In this document: positions 34,524 through 45,800 of the stretch, piece by piece
Numbering within the stretch: position 1 is the first letter of the stretch
How the letters are laid out: every line of letters starts with the position of its first letter
From: Rhynchospora pubera
Lineage: Eukaryota; Streptophyta; Magnoliopsida; Poales; Cyperaceae
Reading direction: 5' to 3'
Assembly (NCBI GenBank): GCA_028095005.1
Contig: JAMFTS010000069.1
Span: forward strand, 36,753-100,752
Length of the DNA: 64,000 nucleotides
The notes under the pieces: model-generated
Told to the model about the DNA's origin: nothing
Seen by the model: only the letters and a program-made list of their open reading frames with translations
The model's database searches: none
Program-made: the position numbers and the translations under genes

Positions 34524-35825
34524 ATGGCCGGCGTCATAGATCCAAGGAATCCCAAGCGTCCCAGAGATGAGGGTAGTTCCTCTGTCCAAGGCGCGCCACC
34601 TTCCAAGCCTAACTGGTCATATGACCCAGGCAACCGTTATCTGTTTCGAGACGACGAGGCTTTTGAGTGTTATCAAAGTAAAATTGGTGAAGGGGGGTGT
34701 GAAGTTTCCGCCTGCTTTTTCCTTCATTCTCAAGGGCGTTTCACCACCCCTTATATGAATTTAATAACAGGGTGGCTTAATGCCTGGAGCCTCCATGGCC
34801 TGTCAAGGCTCGACACTCCTTACCATCCGGATATCACCAAGTTATTTTACGCCAATCTCTGTGTCACTTTTGACCATCATGGCATTCCTTCTGCCTCTTC
34901 CTATCTTTTCGGCAGGCTCTTTCACATAGGGGTTGAGGATCTGGCTGACCTGATTGGTGCCCCAGATACTTTAAATGGCTTGTCAGTTTATGCCTTTGGG
35001 AGTTGGCCTCGCGAGCAAGGGACATACCGGGGCCACTGCGATTGGTTCAAGATACCCAGATCTGAAGCGGGTTCTGAACTGGTCTCTACTGCGCATTTGC
35101 CTGCGCTTCATCGGTAATTTTGCTATTTGTGTGTTTCTGTTTTGTTCGTTTCTTTTGTTTGTTTCTGAAGGATAGGTTCATGACCATGAAGTTTATATGT
35201 TCTTTTTAGGTTATTTTTCTTGGTTATCAACTACATCCTCTTTCCTCAGGGTGAGTTATCAGATTTGACTCGCCCAGGAACTTTGTTATACCTTCGCTTA
35301 TTGCTCCTTAAACGCGGTAAAGCTAATCTTCCCAGTCTCATCCTCCAAAACATGCATTATGTCACGAGGTTTCCCAAGGGCCATTTGCCTTATGGGAGTT
35401 TAATCGAGGCCTTGATGGAGCGGGCTCAGATTCCATTGCCTGAGATGCTGTGGGGGAATCCGATCACTGAGCGGCTTATGCTGTACCCGCGCAACCTGCT
35501 CTTGGATCTGACTTCCTTTGGGTGGGTGGAGATGTTCCATGGTACTCTGGTTCCTGACCCCAACTACCCGGTGAATAGTCATATCCTTCATAGGTTTGCT
35601 GCTGTGAATCAGTATAGTCCGGTAAGAGAGGCTTCTCCCCCTTCTCCAGACGGCTCAGCCATTGAAGAATCTTTCCCACTCCAGGAACACATAGACCAGC
35701 GTTTTAAGGAGCTAGACCAGCGACTGGAGAATGTCGAGGCGGTGCTTCAGTCAATTCATAACACCTTGGAGACCTTTGCAGGGGCGATGGCCGCAGCTCA
35801 GGCGCCTCCAGTGCCTCCGATATGA
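34524..35825 (+). CDS. antisense gene 2 of the Tat element (about 401 aa, spliced, plant transposon-type domain)
   Basis: Two exons are inferred: 34524-35113 and 35210-35825, with a 96-bp intron (GTAATT donor at 35114, TTTTTAG acceptor ending 35209). Splicing removes the stop at 35115-35117 and keeps phase, joining LPALHR to LFFLVINYILFPQGE, which restores the hydrophobic block expected of the domain. The N-terminus (MAGVIDPRNPKRPRDEGSS) has a nuclear-localisation-like PKRPRDE. The middle has FGRLFHIGVEDLADLIGAP, and later LLLKRGKANLPSLILQNM and LPYGSLIEALMERA. The C-terminus, about 345-390, is a heptad-like coiled coil (IDQRFKELDQRLENVEAVLQ). Architecture matches the Athila 582-aa protein at 14932-16680, which is on the sense strand of its element. 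A TATA box precedes it. Intron and family calls are inference; function unknown. Confidence 0.65.
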
Positions 35826-37211
35826 AGAAGTCTTGGATGTTTGATCACTTGGTTTTGTTGTTTCATTGCTTTGTTTTGTATGTTCTTTTCGTTGTTGTTC
35901 AAATTGTGGTAATTTTGGATGGTTTAGGTTTGGCATTTTGATTTTAGGGCAATTTGGAGACCTAATGACTCTTGGTATGTTGATCTTGGTTTATGGACGT
36001 CTGTTGAGGTTTATTAGTGATTTGGTTTAGACTGTCACAGATAGCGACATCAGACATCGCTAGCGGGACAGATATTTTTTGTTGTTCTCCCTGCTCTTTG
36101 GTTATGGCAGCAAGGAACATACCGGTGGGACTTGTTTATTCTACATTGTTGCCTCGGCAGTTAGGACCATTCCGGTGGGACTTGTTTGCTCCATATTACC
36201 GTTCCGACATGTAGAATAGACATTCTGGGTATGGCACGCAGTGGGACTTTGCGCATCGTTTTCTGTTGGTTGTTTTGGCACGGTGATAAGGGACGTACCG
36301 TCGGGACTTGTCTGTTCCATATCACTCTTTTGATGTGGTGAGATGGGGTTTTCTCCTGGCTCTTCGGGTACGGCAGCTAGGAACATACCGTAGTCGGTGG
36401 TTTAAGGCCCAACACGACCATAGGCCCCTCTGGGTATTAGGATTTATGAGGCCTATTCCTTGACATGGTTGGCGGACATCAGCCGTGGTGTTCTCCGTTT
36501 TCAGAGGGGCTTTTAGGTTCGGTTTGGTCTTCTTTTCTTTGGTAGGTTTTGGCAAGAATTACATTTTGAGTAGACAGGTTGTCTTTTCGATCTGTAACTG
36601 TTGAGGATGTGGTTTTGACTAATCCCATGGTAAATTTCACCTTTTGTGTCTTAATTTAGAGTTCAAGACACAGAACTTTTGTTCATCCTTTAGTTCGGTG
36701 AGATGAACAGGCACCTAGTACTTTGTTTAAAGGACAAAGCACAAGACTTTTTAGGGTCGTATTTTGGGGTGTAGGCCATTTGTAAAGGAAATGTTCTATG
36801 AATGCCCATAAGGACAGAACACTCCTTTTACCTTGGCCCGGTGGGACAGGACATTTTGTGTATATTTTTAGAAGTTTCGGATTTTGGACTTTGAAATTTG
36901 CCTTTTTATTTAGGGATTTGAGAATATTTAGGGAGATTTGGCTTTAACCTTTTATTTGAGCTATATTTTAGCTTGGTCTAGTTTCTTTTGGTCATGTGCT
37001 TTTATATTTTGGAATAAGACGTATTTTTTGTTGAACTTGGATTTTATTCAGGATTTCGACTTAGGGTCATTTTCAGGAAATGTTGAGAGGTTTATTTTGC
37101 TTAAAGGTTAATTTATTACTTTAGGGTTTTGACTCAGGGATACCCCATAGTGTTCAAAAGAACGGAGTACCCTGTCGAGCCTTGACCCGGTGGGACGTGA
37201 GAGATTTTTAC
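35826..37211. other. Tat spacer between antisense gene 2 and the end of pol
   Basis: Non-coding on both strands as far as I can see. It is the meeting zone of two convergent transcription units: antisense genes from the left, pol from the right. It contains repeats of a CCGGTGGGAC block (see separate entry) and may hold the 3' ends of both transcripts, but no clear polyadenylation signal was identified. Confidence 0.5.
36113..37196 (+). repeat. dispersed CCGGTGGGAC blocks
   Basis: CCGGTGGGAC occurs at about 36122, 36172, 36838 and 37187, with a variant CCGTCGGGAC at 36298. The first three with the context GGACTTGT (36122, 36172, 36298) are followed by TTGTTTATTC, TTGTTTGCTCC or TTGTCTGTTCC, so they are imperfect copies of a longer unit. 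The same 10-mer lies on the opposite strand in the primer site at 47334-47351. Confidence 0.6.
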
Positions 37212-39851
37212 TTAAGCGAAGAGGTGGTTGACCGCCTCGCAATTATCTGCCCAGTCGGTTTGTTGGTTGCTCTTTCTTTGACTCTGGTGGGCTGCGGGAA
37301 CGTCGGGGTAGTTTTGTCCGTAATATTTCTTCAGGTATCTCCCATTTATGGAGGAGACAGGATGTTTTCCATTTGAGTCTGCGAGTAGGTAGGCTCCACC
37401 TTCATATGCTTGTTCTATGACATAGGGGCCTTCCCAATTTGGTGCAAATTTGGGACCATGGTGTCGGCCGAGGATAGGTCGCCTCAAAACCAACACTAGT
37501 TCTCCTTTCTTGAATGTTCTGGGTCTTGATAGCTTTTCATAAGCTCGCGTCATTCTGGCTTGATATAACTCCAAGTTTTGTTGAGCTGCCAGTCTCTTTT
37601 CATCCATTCCGTCCAACTCTTGCAACCTCAGTTGCGTTTGTTTAGTCAGAGGGATTTGTGCTGCCATCGCTACTCTCAGTGACGGGAGTTCCACTTCGAT
37701 TGGTAGGACTGCTTCTGCTCCATACACTAACGAATAGGGTGTGGCCTGGGTTGCTGTTTTATGGGTGATGCGGTATGCCCACAATGCTTCATGCAGATTT
37801 TCATGCCAGTTTCTTTGATTATCTCCAATGGTTTTGCGAAGGATCTTGATCAGTGTTTTGTTGAAGGCCTCCGCTAGTCCATTGGCTCTTGGGTTATAGA
37901 TGGAGGAATATCTCCATTCAATTTTGTGTTTATCGGCGAAGGCCTCAATCTTGGCATTCTTGAAGGCCGTCCCATTGTCAGAGATTATTTTCCTTGGATT
38001 TCCATATCTATAAAGCACTTGAGTGGTGAAGAACCTGACCACATCAGGGGCCTTAATTTCACGGTATGACCTGGCTTCGGCCCATTTGGAAAAATAATCC
38101 GTAGCGGCCAATATGAAGCGGTGTCCATTTGAGGCTGGTGGGTCAATGGGGCCTATGATATCTGTCCCCCAGATTTCGAAGGGCCATGATACCACGGTTG
38201 GATGTAGCGCATTTGGGTGTTGGTGTATGAAATCTCCATGAATTTGGCACATATGGCATTGTCTGGAGAAGTTTTCGCAGTCATTGATCATGGTGGGCCA
38301 GTAGTAGCCCATTAGTTTGATTTGTACTCGCATCCGAGAGCCCGATTGATGGGCTCCGCATACTCCCGAGTGAATTTCTTGCATAACTTGGTTGGCTTCG
38401 GTTTTCGATATGCATCTAAGCCATGATCCTTCGTAGGATCTCCAATAGAGTGTGATGTTCACATATACGAACCTTAGGGCCCTTTTTCTGATTTGTTCCC
38501 TAATGGCCCTGTTCAGAGGTAATTTTCCTTGTTGGAAGTAGTCGAGAAAGGGTTGTCTCCAGTCCTCTTGGTTCGAACCCTCGGTTGTCATGACTTGTGT
38601 GATTTCCTTCCATTCTTTTTCATGTTCCCTTTCGAGTGTTCGGATGTCAGTAAACAGGGTTCCTTCTTCCTCGTTTCTTTTCTGCGGGAGACAAGGGGAC
38701 AAGGATCTCCTGCGATGGACAAGGATTTGGATTTCTTCCTGGCTCGGGTCACTGAGTTCATTAGCCAATCTAGCCAATGCATCTGCTTTACCATTCAGTG
38801 ACCTTGGAACTTTCTGGAAGGTAATATATGTGAATTTGGCCATCAACTCAAGGGCCTTTTCATGGTATTTGACCAATTCTGGTTTTCTTATTTTGAAGAG
38901 ACCTTCGATCTGACTCAGGATGAGCTGAGAATCTCCATAGACTTCCAACTGCTCAATACCCATTTGAAGAGCAATTTCAAGTCCAGCTATTAGGGCCTCA
39001 TATTCAGCTTCATTGTTTGTGCATGGCTCGGTCAGGCTCAGAGCATGCCGGAGAATGCCTTTCTCTGGGGTGACAAACACCAGCCCTACACCGGCTTGCC
39101 GTTTTGGTAAGTTTGGTTTGACTGCTGGCTGGATGGAAGATGACCCATCGAAGTATAGCTTCCAGCAAGTTTCATTTTCCTCTACCTGCATAGCCTCCTC
39201 ATCAGGGAAGTCGCACGCTAGTGGGGAATCATCAGGTATGGGATGAGCAGCTAGGAAGTCAGCTAGTGCTTGTCCTTTGATAGCCTTTTGGGGTGCATAT
39301 GTTATATCAAATTCCATTAGAGCCACAGCCCACCTTGCCAGCCTTCCAGTAAGCATAGGTCGGGTCATGAGGTATTTCAATGGGTCAGTTTTGGAGATTA
39401 GTGTGACTTTGTGGGCCAACATGTAATGCCTAAGCTTTTTTACCGCAAAGATCAAGGCTAGGCAATGCTTTTCGATTGGCGTGTATGCATGTTCTGCCCC
39501 CACGAGCATTCTGCTGAGGTAATACAGAGCGTTTTCCTTTCCTTCTTCATTTTCTTGGGCAAGTAATGCCCCCAGAGATCCGTCCAAGGCGGTGGTATAG
39601 AGAATGAGGGGTTTTCCCTGGATGGGTGCTGCCAATACAGGAGGTTTTTGCAGATATTGTTTGATATCATCAAAAGATTTCTGGCATTCTTCGTCCCATT
39701 TAAAGGGGACATCCTTCTTGGTGAGCCTGATAAAAGGCTTGATTTTGCCTGACAGGTTGGCTATGAATCTCCTAATATACGCCAAGCGCCCTTGGAGAGA
39801 CCGGAGTTGTTTGAGTGTCCGTGGAGGGGACAGTTCTTGGATGGCTTTGAT
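37212..39851 (-). CDS. pol: Tat pol fragment: RT C-terminus, RNase H, second RNase H, integrase
   Basis: Open from 39851 (IKAIQELSPPRTLKQLRSLQ) to the stop at 37212; there is no obvious ATG start, and a TGA precedes it at 39852-39854. Counting from the Leu codon at 39785, residues 1-45 are the RT thumb/connection (YIRRFIANLSGKIKPF). About 55-190 are the RT-linked RNase H, which is degenerate (LYTTALDGSLGALLAQ). About 205-345 are the second RNase H (LYFDGSSS, NNEAEYEALIAGLE, YGDSQLILSQ, LNGKADALARL). The integrase zinc site (IHSGVCGAH ... CHMCQ) is at about 470-512. The catalytic Asp, Asp, Glu lie in WGTDIIGP, ISDNGTAFKN and NGLAEAFNK (about 537-637), and a GPYVIEQAYEGGAY C-terminal module follows. 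The RT palm, including the YxDD box, is missing. All remaining domains look intact. Confidence 0.9.
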   Translation of the reverse strand: MKAIQELSPPRTLKQLRSLQGRLAYIRRFIANLSGKIKPFIRLTKKDVPFKWDEECQKSFDDIKQYLQKPPVLAAPIQGKPLILYTTALDGSLGALLAQENEEGKENALYYLSRMLVGAEHAYTPIEKHCLALIFAVKKLRHYMLAHKVTLISKTDPLKYLMTRPMLTGRLARWAVALMEFDITYAPQKAIKGQALADFLAAHPIPDDSPLACDFPDEEAMQVEENETCWKLYFDGSSSIQPAVKPNLPKRQAGVGLVFVTPEKGILRHALSLTEPCTNNEAEYEALIAGLEIALQMGIEQLEVYGDSQLILSQIEGLFKIRKPELVKYHEKALELMAKFTYITFQKVPRSLNGKADALARLANELSDPSQEEIQILVHRRRSLSPCLPQKRNEEEGTLFTDIRTLEREHEKEWKEITQVMTTEGSNQEDWRQPFLDYFQQGKLPLNRAIREQIRKRALRFVYVNITLYWRSYEGSWLRCISKTEANQVMQEIHSGVCGAHQSGSRMRVQIKLMGYYWPTMINDCENFSRQCHMCQIHGDFIHQHPNALHPTVVSWPFEIWGTDIIGPIDPPASNGHRFILAATDYFSKWAEARSYREIKAPDVVRFFTTQVLYRYGNPRKIISDNGTAFKNAKIEAFADKHKIEWRYSSIYNPRANGLAEAFNKTLIKILRKTIGDNQRNWHENLHEALWAYRITHKTATQATPYSLVYGAEAVLPIEVELPSLRVAMAAQIPLTKQTQLRLQELDGMDEKRLAAQQNLELYQARMTRAYEKLSRPRTFKKGELVLVLRRPILGRHHGPKFAPNWEGPYVIEQAYEGGAYLLADSNGKHPVSSINGRYLKKYYGQNYPDVPAAHQSQRKSNQQTDWADNCEAVNHLFA

Positions 39852-42800
39852 TCAAGCGGGCTTTCTTTTGGCTTGGCTGTTTTCCTTTGAGTGAGTTTTG
39901 GTTCACTTTGTGAGCTGTCACCTTGGGTTGTTGGAGATTCCTCATCTTCGCCATCGGTGTCAGACCCGCTCACAGTGATTGCCCGACAATTTTCAGAAGT
40001 ACCTTGCCCCTTGGCGGCATTCTTTAATTTTCGCGCGTCGGCGATGGTTTCCTTTTGGATGTTGATGAACGCTTCGGGATCATAATACCCTTTTATTGTG
40101 TCATCTGCATAATGCCTGGGCCATGTGCTGGGGATGGGATAGTGAGGAGATGGCTCATAACCTTCTATACCCTCCACAATTAACGCTCGCCTGAACTGTT
40201 GGGTGATTTCTGCTTCCGTTTCCATTTTTTGATCGGTGGTAGGGGACACCAGGCTTCTGATTCGGCCATATTCCAGCGAGCATATCTCCCTCCGTGATCT
40301 GTTATGCCTTATCATTTCTACCCATGGTAAGGGAGAGGCCTGTATTTCGCTAATTTGCTTAGAGCTTGTGGGCAGTCGCCTTTTTGGCCAAGGGTCTAGG
40401 ACGAAGGGTTGCAGGTCGACCAGGTAAGGGTGTTCTGGTTCCAGCTCGTCATCACTCCCTTGCCATCCGGCTCTTTTGCTGGGTTCTTCCACTCGGTTGA
40501 CCAGGTGATTCATCCACCCAACAGGGTCAGCGAGGGACTGATACTCTTCTTCAGAAAACTCTTCTTGTTCAGGCTCTTCCGAGCTCGAGTTATCATCAAT
40601 GGTTATCATTTGGCATGCTTCAGAGTTTTGGTTTTGGTTTTCTTCTTGGTTTTGATTTGAAGAAGCGGTGTTTTCAGCTTGGTCTTGAGTAGAGGTAGCG
40701 GCTGCCCCCTGTTCAGTGCTGACATTTTCCTCTGTCTCTGGTTCGGCGGGTTCATTTTCTTCTTCTGCCTCTCCAGTGGCCGTGGCTTCCCAGATCTGGT
40801 TGACCATTTGCCGTACTATTTCTCCCAACTCCTCGAGAGTAAGGTCAGGTTGGCCCGGAATGTTAGGGATATGGATATCCAAGTTTACCATTCTCGGCTG
40901 CCGCCCTTGCAAGTCGGCAGGGTCCATTTGTTCAGCAGGGTCTAGCACGATCTCATAGTCATATGCCATCTCCTCTGGATTAGTTTGATTTTCTTCTGCG
41001 GTTTCGGCCTGTGGTTGTGGCACTTCCGAGGACTCTCCTTTGTCAGAATCATGATGGCCAACTCGATGACAGGTGGCGTCATCACGAGAGGATTCGCCTT
41101 TGAGCAACTTGTTCTTTCCTTTGTTGGTTCCTTTGTTTCTTCTTTGATAGGTTATTATTTCCTTCTCGTTCGCTGGTTTCTTTCTTCTTTGGTACACTCT
41201 AAGGGCTTTAGGGCTTTTGACTTCTTCCTCATCATCCTCGGTGGGACAATGAGTATCATCATCACTATTTACCCTTAGGTTTCTTATGAGTTCGCTGGTC
41301 GTCATGGCCTCGGTTTCAGCGATGGCTCGCTCCAGCTCATGCCGCGCATTTTCATCCCATTCGGGTTGGGGCCGGACAGTCATGCGAGCATTTCTTCCTT
41401 GTTGTCTTCTTTTATTACATGGTTTTAAGGAAGGCTCATCATCATCCGTCCAAGCTGCAATTCGGGCGGAACGGTGATCATAATTTTCGGACTCAGAGTC
41501 ATCAGATCCCGAACCGCTGATGTAACGGCAGTTTCCAGCTTCGGAGCCGTCATCATCGCTGCTATCGTTGTCAATGTCATTTGAGATCTTATACAACCTT
41601 TCTATTTGTGTCCGAAAACGGGTGGTTTCCCGGGGATGGGTTCTCCTGAGCCTTTCATAACTGGCTCCTGGTTGTTGTAACATCTCAGCGTGCTTAAAGT
41701 TTAGGAATGCAGGGTCTTCTTGCCTTAGGTGTTCCATGTATGAGAGGATCCTGGTTGCTTGTGAAATGTTCAATCCTTCAAATGCCGAGGTTATGTCAGC
41801 TGGGGGACCAGAACCAGATGCCATCAGGATTGAACTTCCTTGGAGGGTGCTTGGTTGAGGTTCTTCATGGTCAGGTTCCACCTCAGGCTCCCTTTCTGTC
41901 TCTTCTTCATCGCTATCGGATTCGCTATTTTGTGCGTTCCCATCAGATGTTTTTCCGCAGAAGAAGAATCGCGGAGAACCTCCGCTATCCTCAGAGTCAG
42001 AGCACTGGGGAGTTTTGCCTTTGTTAACCTCTTTTAGGATGGTTGCTATGGCTTCTCTTTCAAACTCTTCTGTAAAATCTGGATCTTTGGGGTGTGTAGC
42101 TCGGCGAAAGGCCCTTGGGTCTGTGATTCTCAGTTCCCTGAGCTCAGACACATACCATTCTACCAGGCTGTCATGTTCATTGTATTCTTCTTCCTCGGGG
42201 GCTTGCTGGGATGGCTCACCCTGAGTGGTATCGACCTGGTTGGAAGTCTCGATCGCTTCTATTTGGGTGGGGAATGTCACCTCGGCCCTAGGGCCTGATG
42301 TACGCCTGGAGCGCCGAATCCTCCTGGATCTGCGGCGTCGAGTGGTTCTTGGTGGGGTTGCTTCTGGACTTATTTCTCCTTCCTCGCGCCCCGTCTCATC
42401 AGCTATTTCTCTTACAGTCCTGGTTAGGGCTTGCCTTTCACATCCCTGGTACTGTTGAGGGTTTTCAGGGTTTAGCACACCATGGTAGCCGACCGGGTCT
42501 GAGACTCTCAGGTTCCTGAGGTACTGGGAGAATTCATTAGCCTGGTCCTCCTCAGCCAGGAAAGTTTGGTTGTTTTGGTTGAGGTGGGCTCGGTTACCCA
42601 TGTTGTTTTCATATTCCGCGAGGTCAGTTTCAGTAACCTCGATATTCTCCCAGAGGTGTGAATCCTCCGCGCTTTCCAGATGCGCACGCATGATTTCAAA
42701 ATCTGTGGGGTGGTTTGGGTCTGGGTCTTTCTTGTCCCATCCATTTTTCACCACAATACCCACCGCGGCTTTCTTTATGGCCATATTTTCAATTTGTTGC

Positions 42801-45800
42801 TCATAGGTATCCGAGTCTGACATATTTTCTATCTCCTCATCAACCCTTAATTCCTGTTGGAACAAGTCAGGCTCTTGAATTTTTAGTTGCATCAGAAAGT
42901 CCACATACTCCGCCACAGCATTGAAAGAGATGTGTGGTAGTGAATCATCGCCTTCTTCCTCGGCTTCTTTTTCTGATTCCCCGACATCACTCAGGTATCT
43001 GCAGTGCTCTGCGGGCTCATAGTCTTTTTGTTTAGGGATGTTAAGAGATGTTTCCTTGGTCCAGAACCTATTTGCCAGCCATGATGCTAGCAATTGGTCC
43101 ACATCATCACCATGCATAAGCTCTTGGATCCACCAGGCTGGGTTTAAGGCAATTTCTGCCTCCAGGGTGGGGTGAAGGTAGGTTTGACCGCACCAGTAAG
43201 AGAGGTCTCTCCATTGTTCCCTTGCTTTCATGTATATTTTTATCCTCCTGTAACTGGCCGGTTGGCATCCCTCTAGCGCCTTATAGAAGGCATCATCATC
43301 TTCTTGTGGGTTTTGGTTTGTGATTGCGGAAGAGAGGATGGCCTGTGTAGCCTCCTCTATTTGCGCAATCATTTCTATTTCCTCTTCTTTAGTGAGCTTT
43401 TCCTCTTTTTCTCCCGAGCTATCCTCCGGGTGTGCGTTTATTGCCGATGTTGAGATGGCATTGCAGGAGATTTCACCAAAGTCACCACCTCCTCTTTCTT
43501 CATCACTGTCGAAGTTGCTACCAAAATCGTAGCTTTCGTCTTGGCTAGGGGGGTCCGGATCAGACCATTCGTATTCCTCATCGGTGAAATCAGGATCATT
43601 TTGGGCATTTTGGGTATTAGTTGAGGTGGAAGCCTCTTTGTTTACTTGGTTTCTTACAAAACTAGTCACAGCAATGGTCTGTTTCATCAATTCAGACACA
43701 TGCTCTGCTAGTATTGCAATGGTTTCTGGTGGAATCCCGGATCCTCCCTTTTTCTTTGGTATGACAAGGTTGAACCCCAGATTCTTTAGGCTTGGGATAC
43801 CTTCTGAGTCTAGACATTCATCATGAATGTCTACGAACACTTTGCGATCTTGGCCATTGATCTTAAATGGCAGGGTCATTCGGTCCGGCTTCTTTCCTTT
43901 GCGGATCAGGGCCTTATCCAATTTCTTTATTTCAAGGATTTCTTTCTTTTTCTTTCCTGATTGGGTCATAGGTTGAACAGTGACCGTCGACCAGGTATGT
44001 TGGGTTGGGACTGAGCTGGATGACGACTCAGTAGGGTTTTGTTCATTTGTTGTTGAGGTTTCGGGAGGTCTGGTATCCGCCTGTACCGGCTCCTGTTGGT
44101 TAGAGGATTCTTCATGTTCTTCCTCATTACCTGAGACATGGTGGCACGCTGCTGTCCAGAACTCCTCTTCTTTCTTTTCTTTTCCTTCGCCTTTCAACTC
44201 CTGCCATACTTGTCCGCTAATTTGAGCTGCGACTTTGGGGGAGATGAAATCAGCGAGGGTTGCTTGTGTTGGCTTTTCTTGAACATAGGGATCTTCGATG
44301 GTTTCGAGAGTGGTTTTCCTCCAGAATGCCTGTCTAGATCTCACATTACCCGTTGTTGCGTTACGGGTCATCGGTTTCGGTTGTATTTTTGTTGATTTGA
44401 GTCTTTTTGGGACCACTGGTATGATAGGGGTTTTCCATCTGAGTTGAGGTTCGGCCTGCAAGGCTCTCAACTTCTTTCTGGTGTTTTTGCTCAAATATAC
44501 GCTCCATGTCGTGGGCGGTTTTCCGTCAGTAGTGACCGAGACACGACGAGAGCTGGCACTTGGGGTTCCATTTGAGACGGCATGAGGAGCTGGCTCCTGC
44601 CTGGCGTCATCATGGAGAGAGATTGCTCCTTCTTGGATTCTCTGTTCGAGCCAATCCTTGAAGACATAGCAATCCTCTATGTTATGACCCAAAACTCTAT
44701 GATACACACAGTAATTAGGGTGGTTTACTTTGTCTTCTTCCTCGGGCCTTTTGCATTGGGGCAATCGAACCTCGAGAACTTCCATAGCTTGTTTAAACAG
44801 CTTCAGAGTTTTCTCTTTTTTGAATGAGTAGGGCTTGCTTTTCAGCTCCCTGAGTGTTGACCTTTGAGCCTTGGACTGTGGATTTCCATCCTTCGTCTCG
44901 CTATTCTTTCCCCATTGGGCACTACCAGTGCCTTCAGCCTGGTTAGTAATGGCTTTGACTGCCTTTGTGGTTTTGATTTCCAATTTCTTTCCCTTTTCTT
45001 TGTCTTTCTCCTTAGTGGAATAGTATAGCTGGTTCATTTTAGGCTCCACTTCCTCGTATCGAGCAACCATGGCTACCAAATGTTCAAAGGTGGTGACATT
45101 GTGTCCCACCATCCATACTTTCATCGGCGCATGGATGCTGTTCAAGAGCATACGCACCGCCTCAGATTCACTTATGTTGGACTGGCATCCTGTGTACATG
45201 GTTTCCCACCTTGACACGTAGTCAGAGACAGACTCGCCTTGTTTTTGTCTGGCATTGACTAGATTGGTGACAGAGACCCTATGCGGAGTCGTCCTGAACC
45301 TTGCACAAAAGGCATTTGCCATGTCTTTCCAGCTTTTGATGCTATCTGCCTCGAGAGAAGCATACCAATCAAATGCTACTCCAGACAGACTTTGTGAAAA
45401 TTGCCTTAGTAGCCATTCCTCCCTTCGGGCGGTGTTTCCACAGGAGGTTATGAAGTGCGACAGATGTTGACTCGGGGTGATTTTGTTTCCAACCCCATCA
45501 AACACCTTGAATTTCGGCACTATATGTCCCTTCGGGTAATCCAGCTGGTCAAACCTTGCAGGGTAAGGTCGGCCTGTGAAATTGACGGGCAGTTGAGTGC
45601 CCCCAATCCCTAGAGATTGCAGTTTCTGATCCATGGCCCTTTGCATTTTCTCCATTATGGCCTCAGGGTCAATGACACTAGTTTCTTTTCTTTCAGGCAA
45701 CTCCTCTTCAGAGGTTTCACTGGAGCTGCTATCCTTTTCCCGCACTATTTTGGAGTGGGATTTCTTGGTTTTCTTTCTGTTTTTGGATTTTGGTTTAGGA

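Noticed and set aside
39990..40130. HYADD in the giant Gag ORF as a possible RT active site
   Set aside because: Surrounding residues (TWPRHYADDTIKGYYDPEAF) match no RT motif, and the flanking RT motifs are missing.
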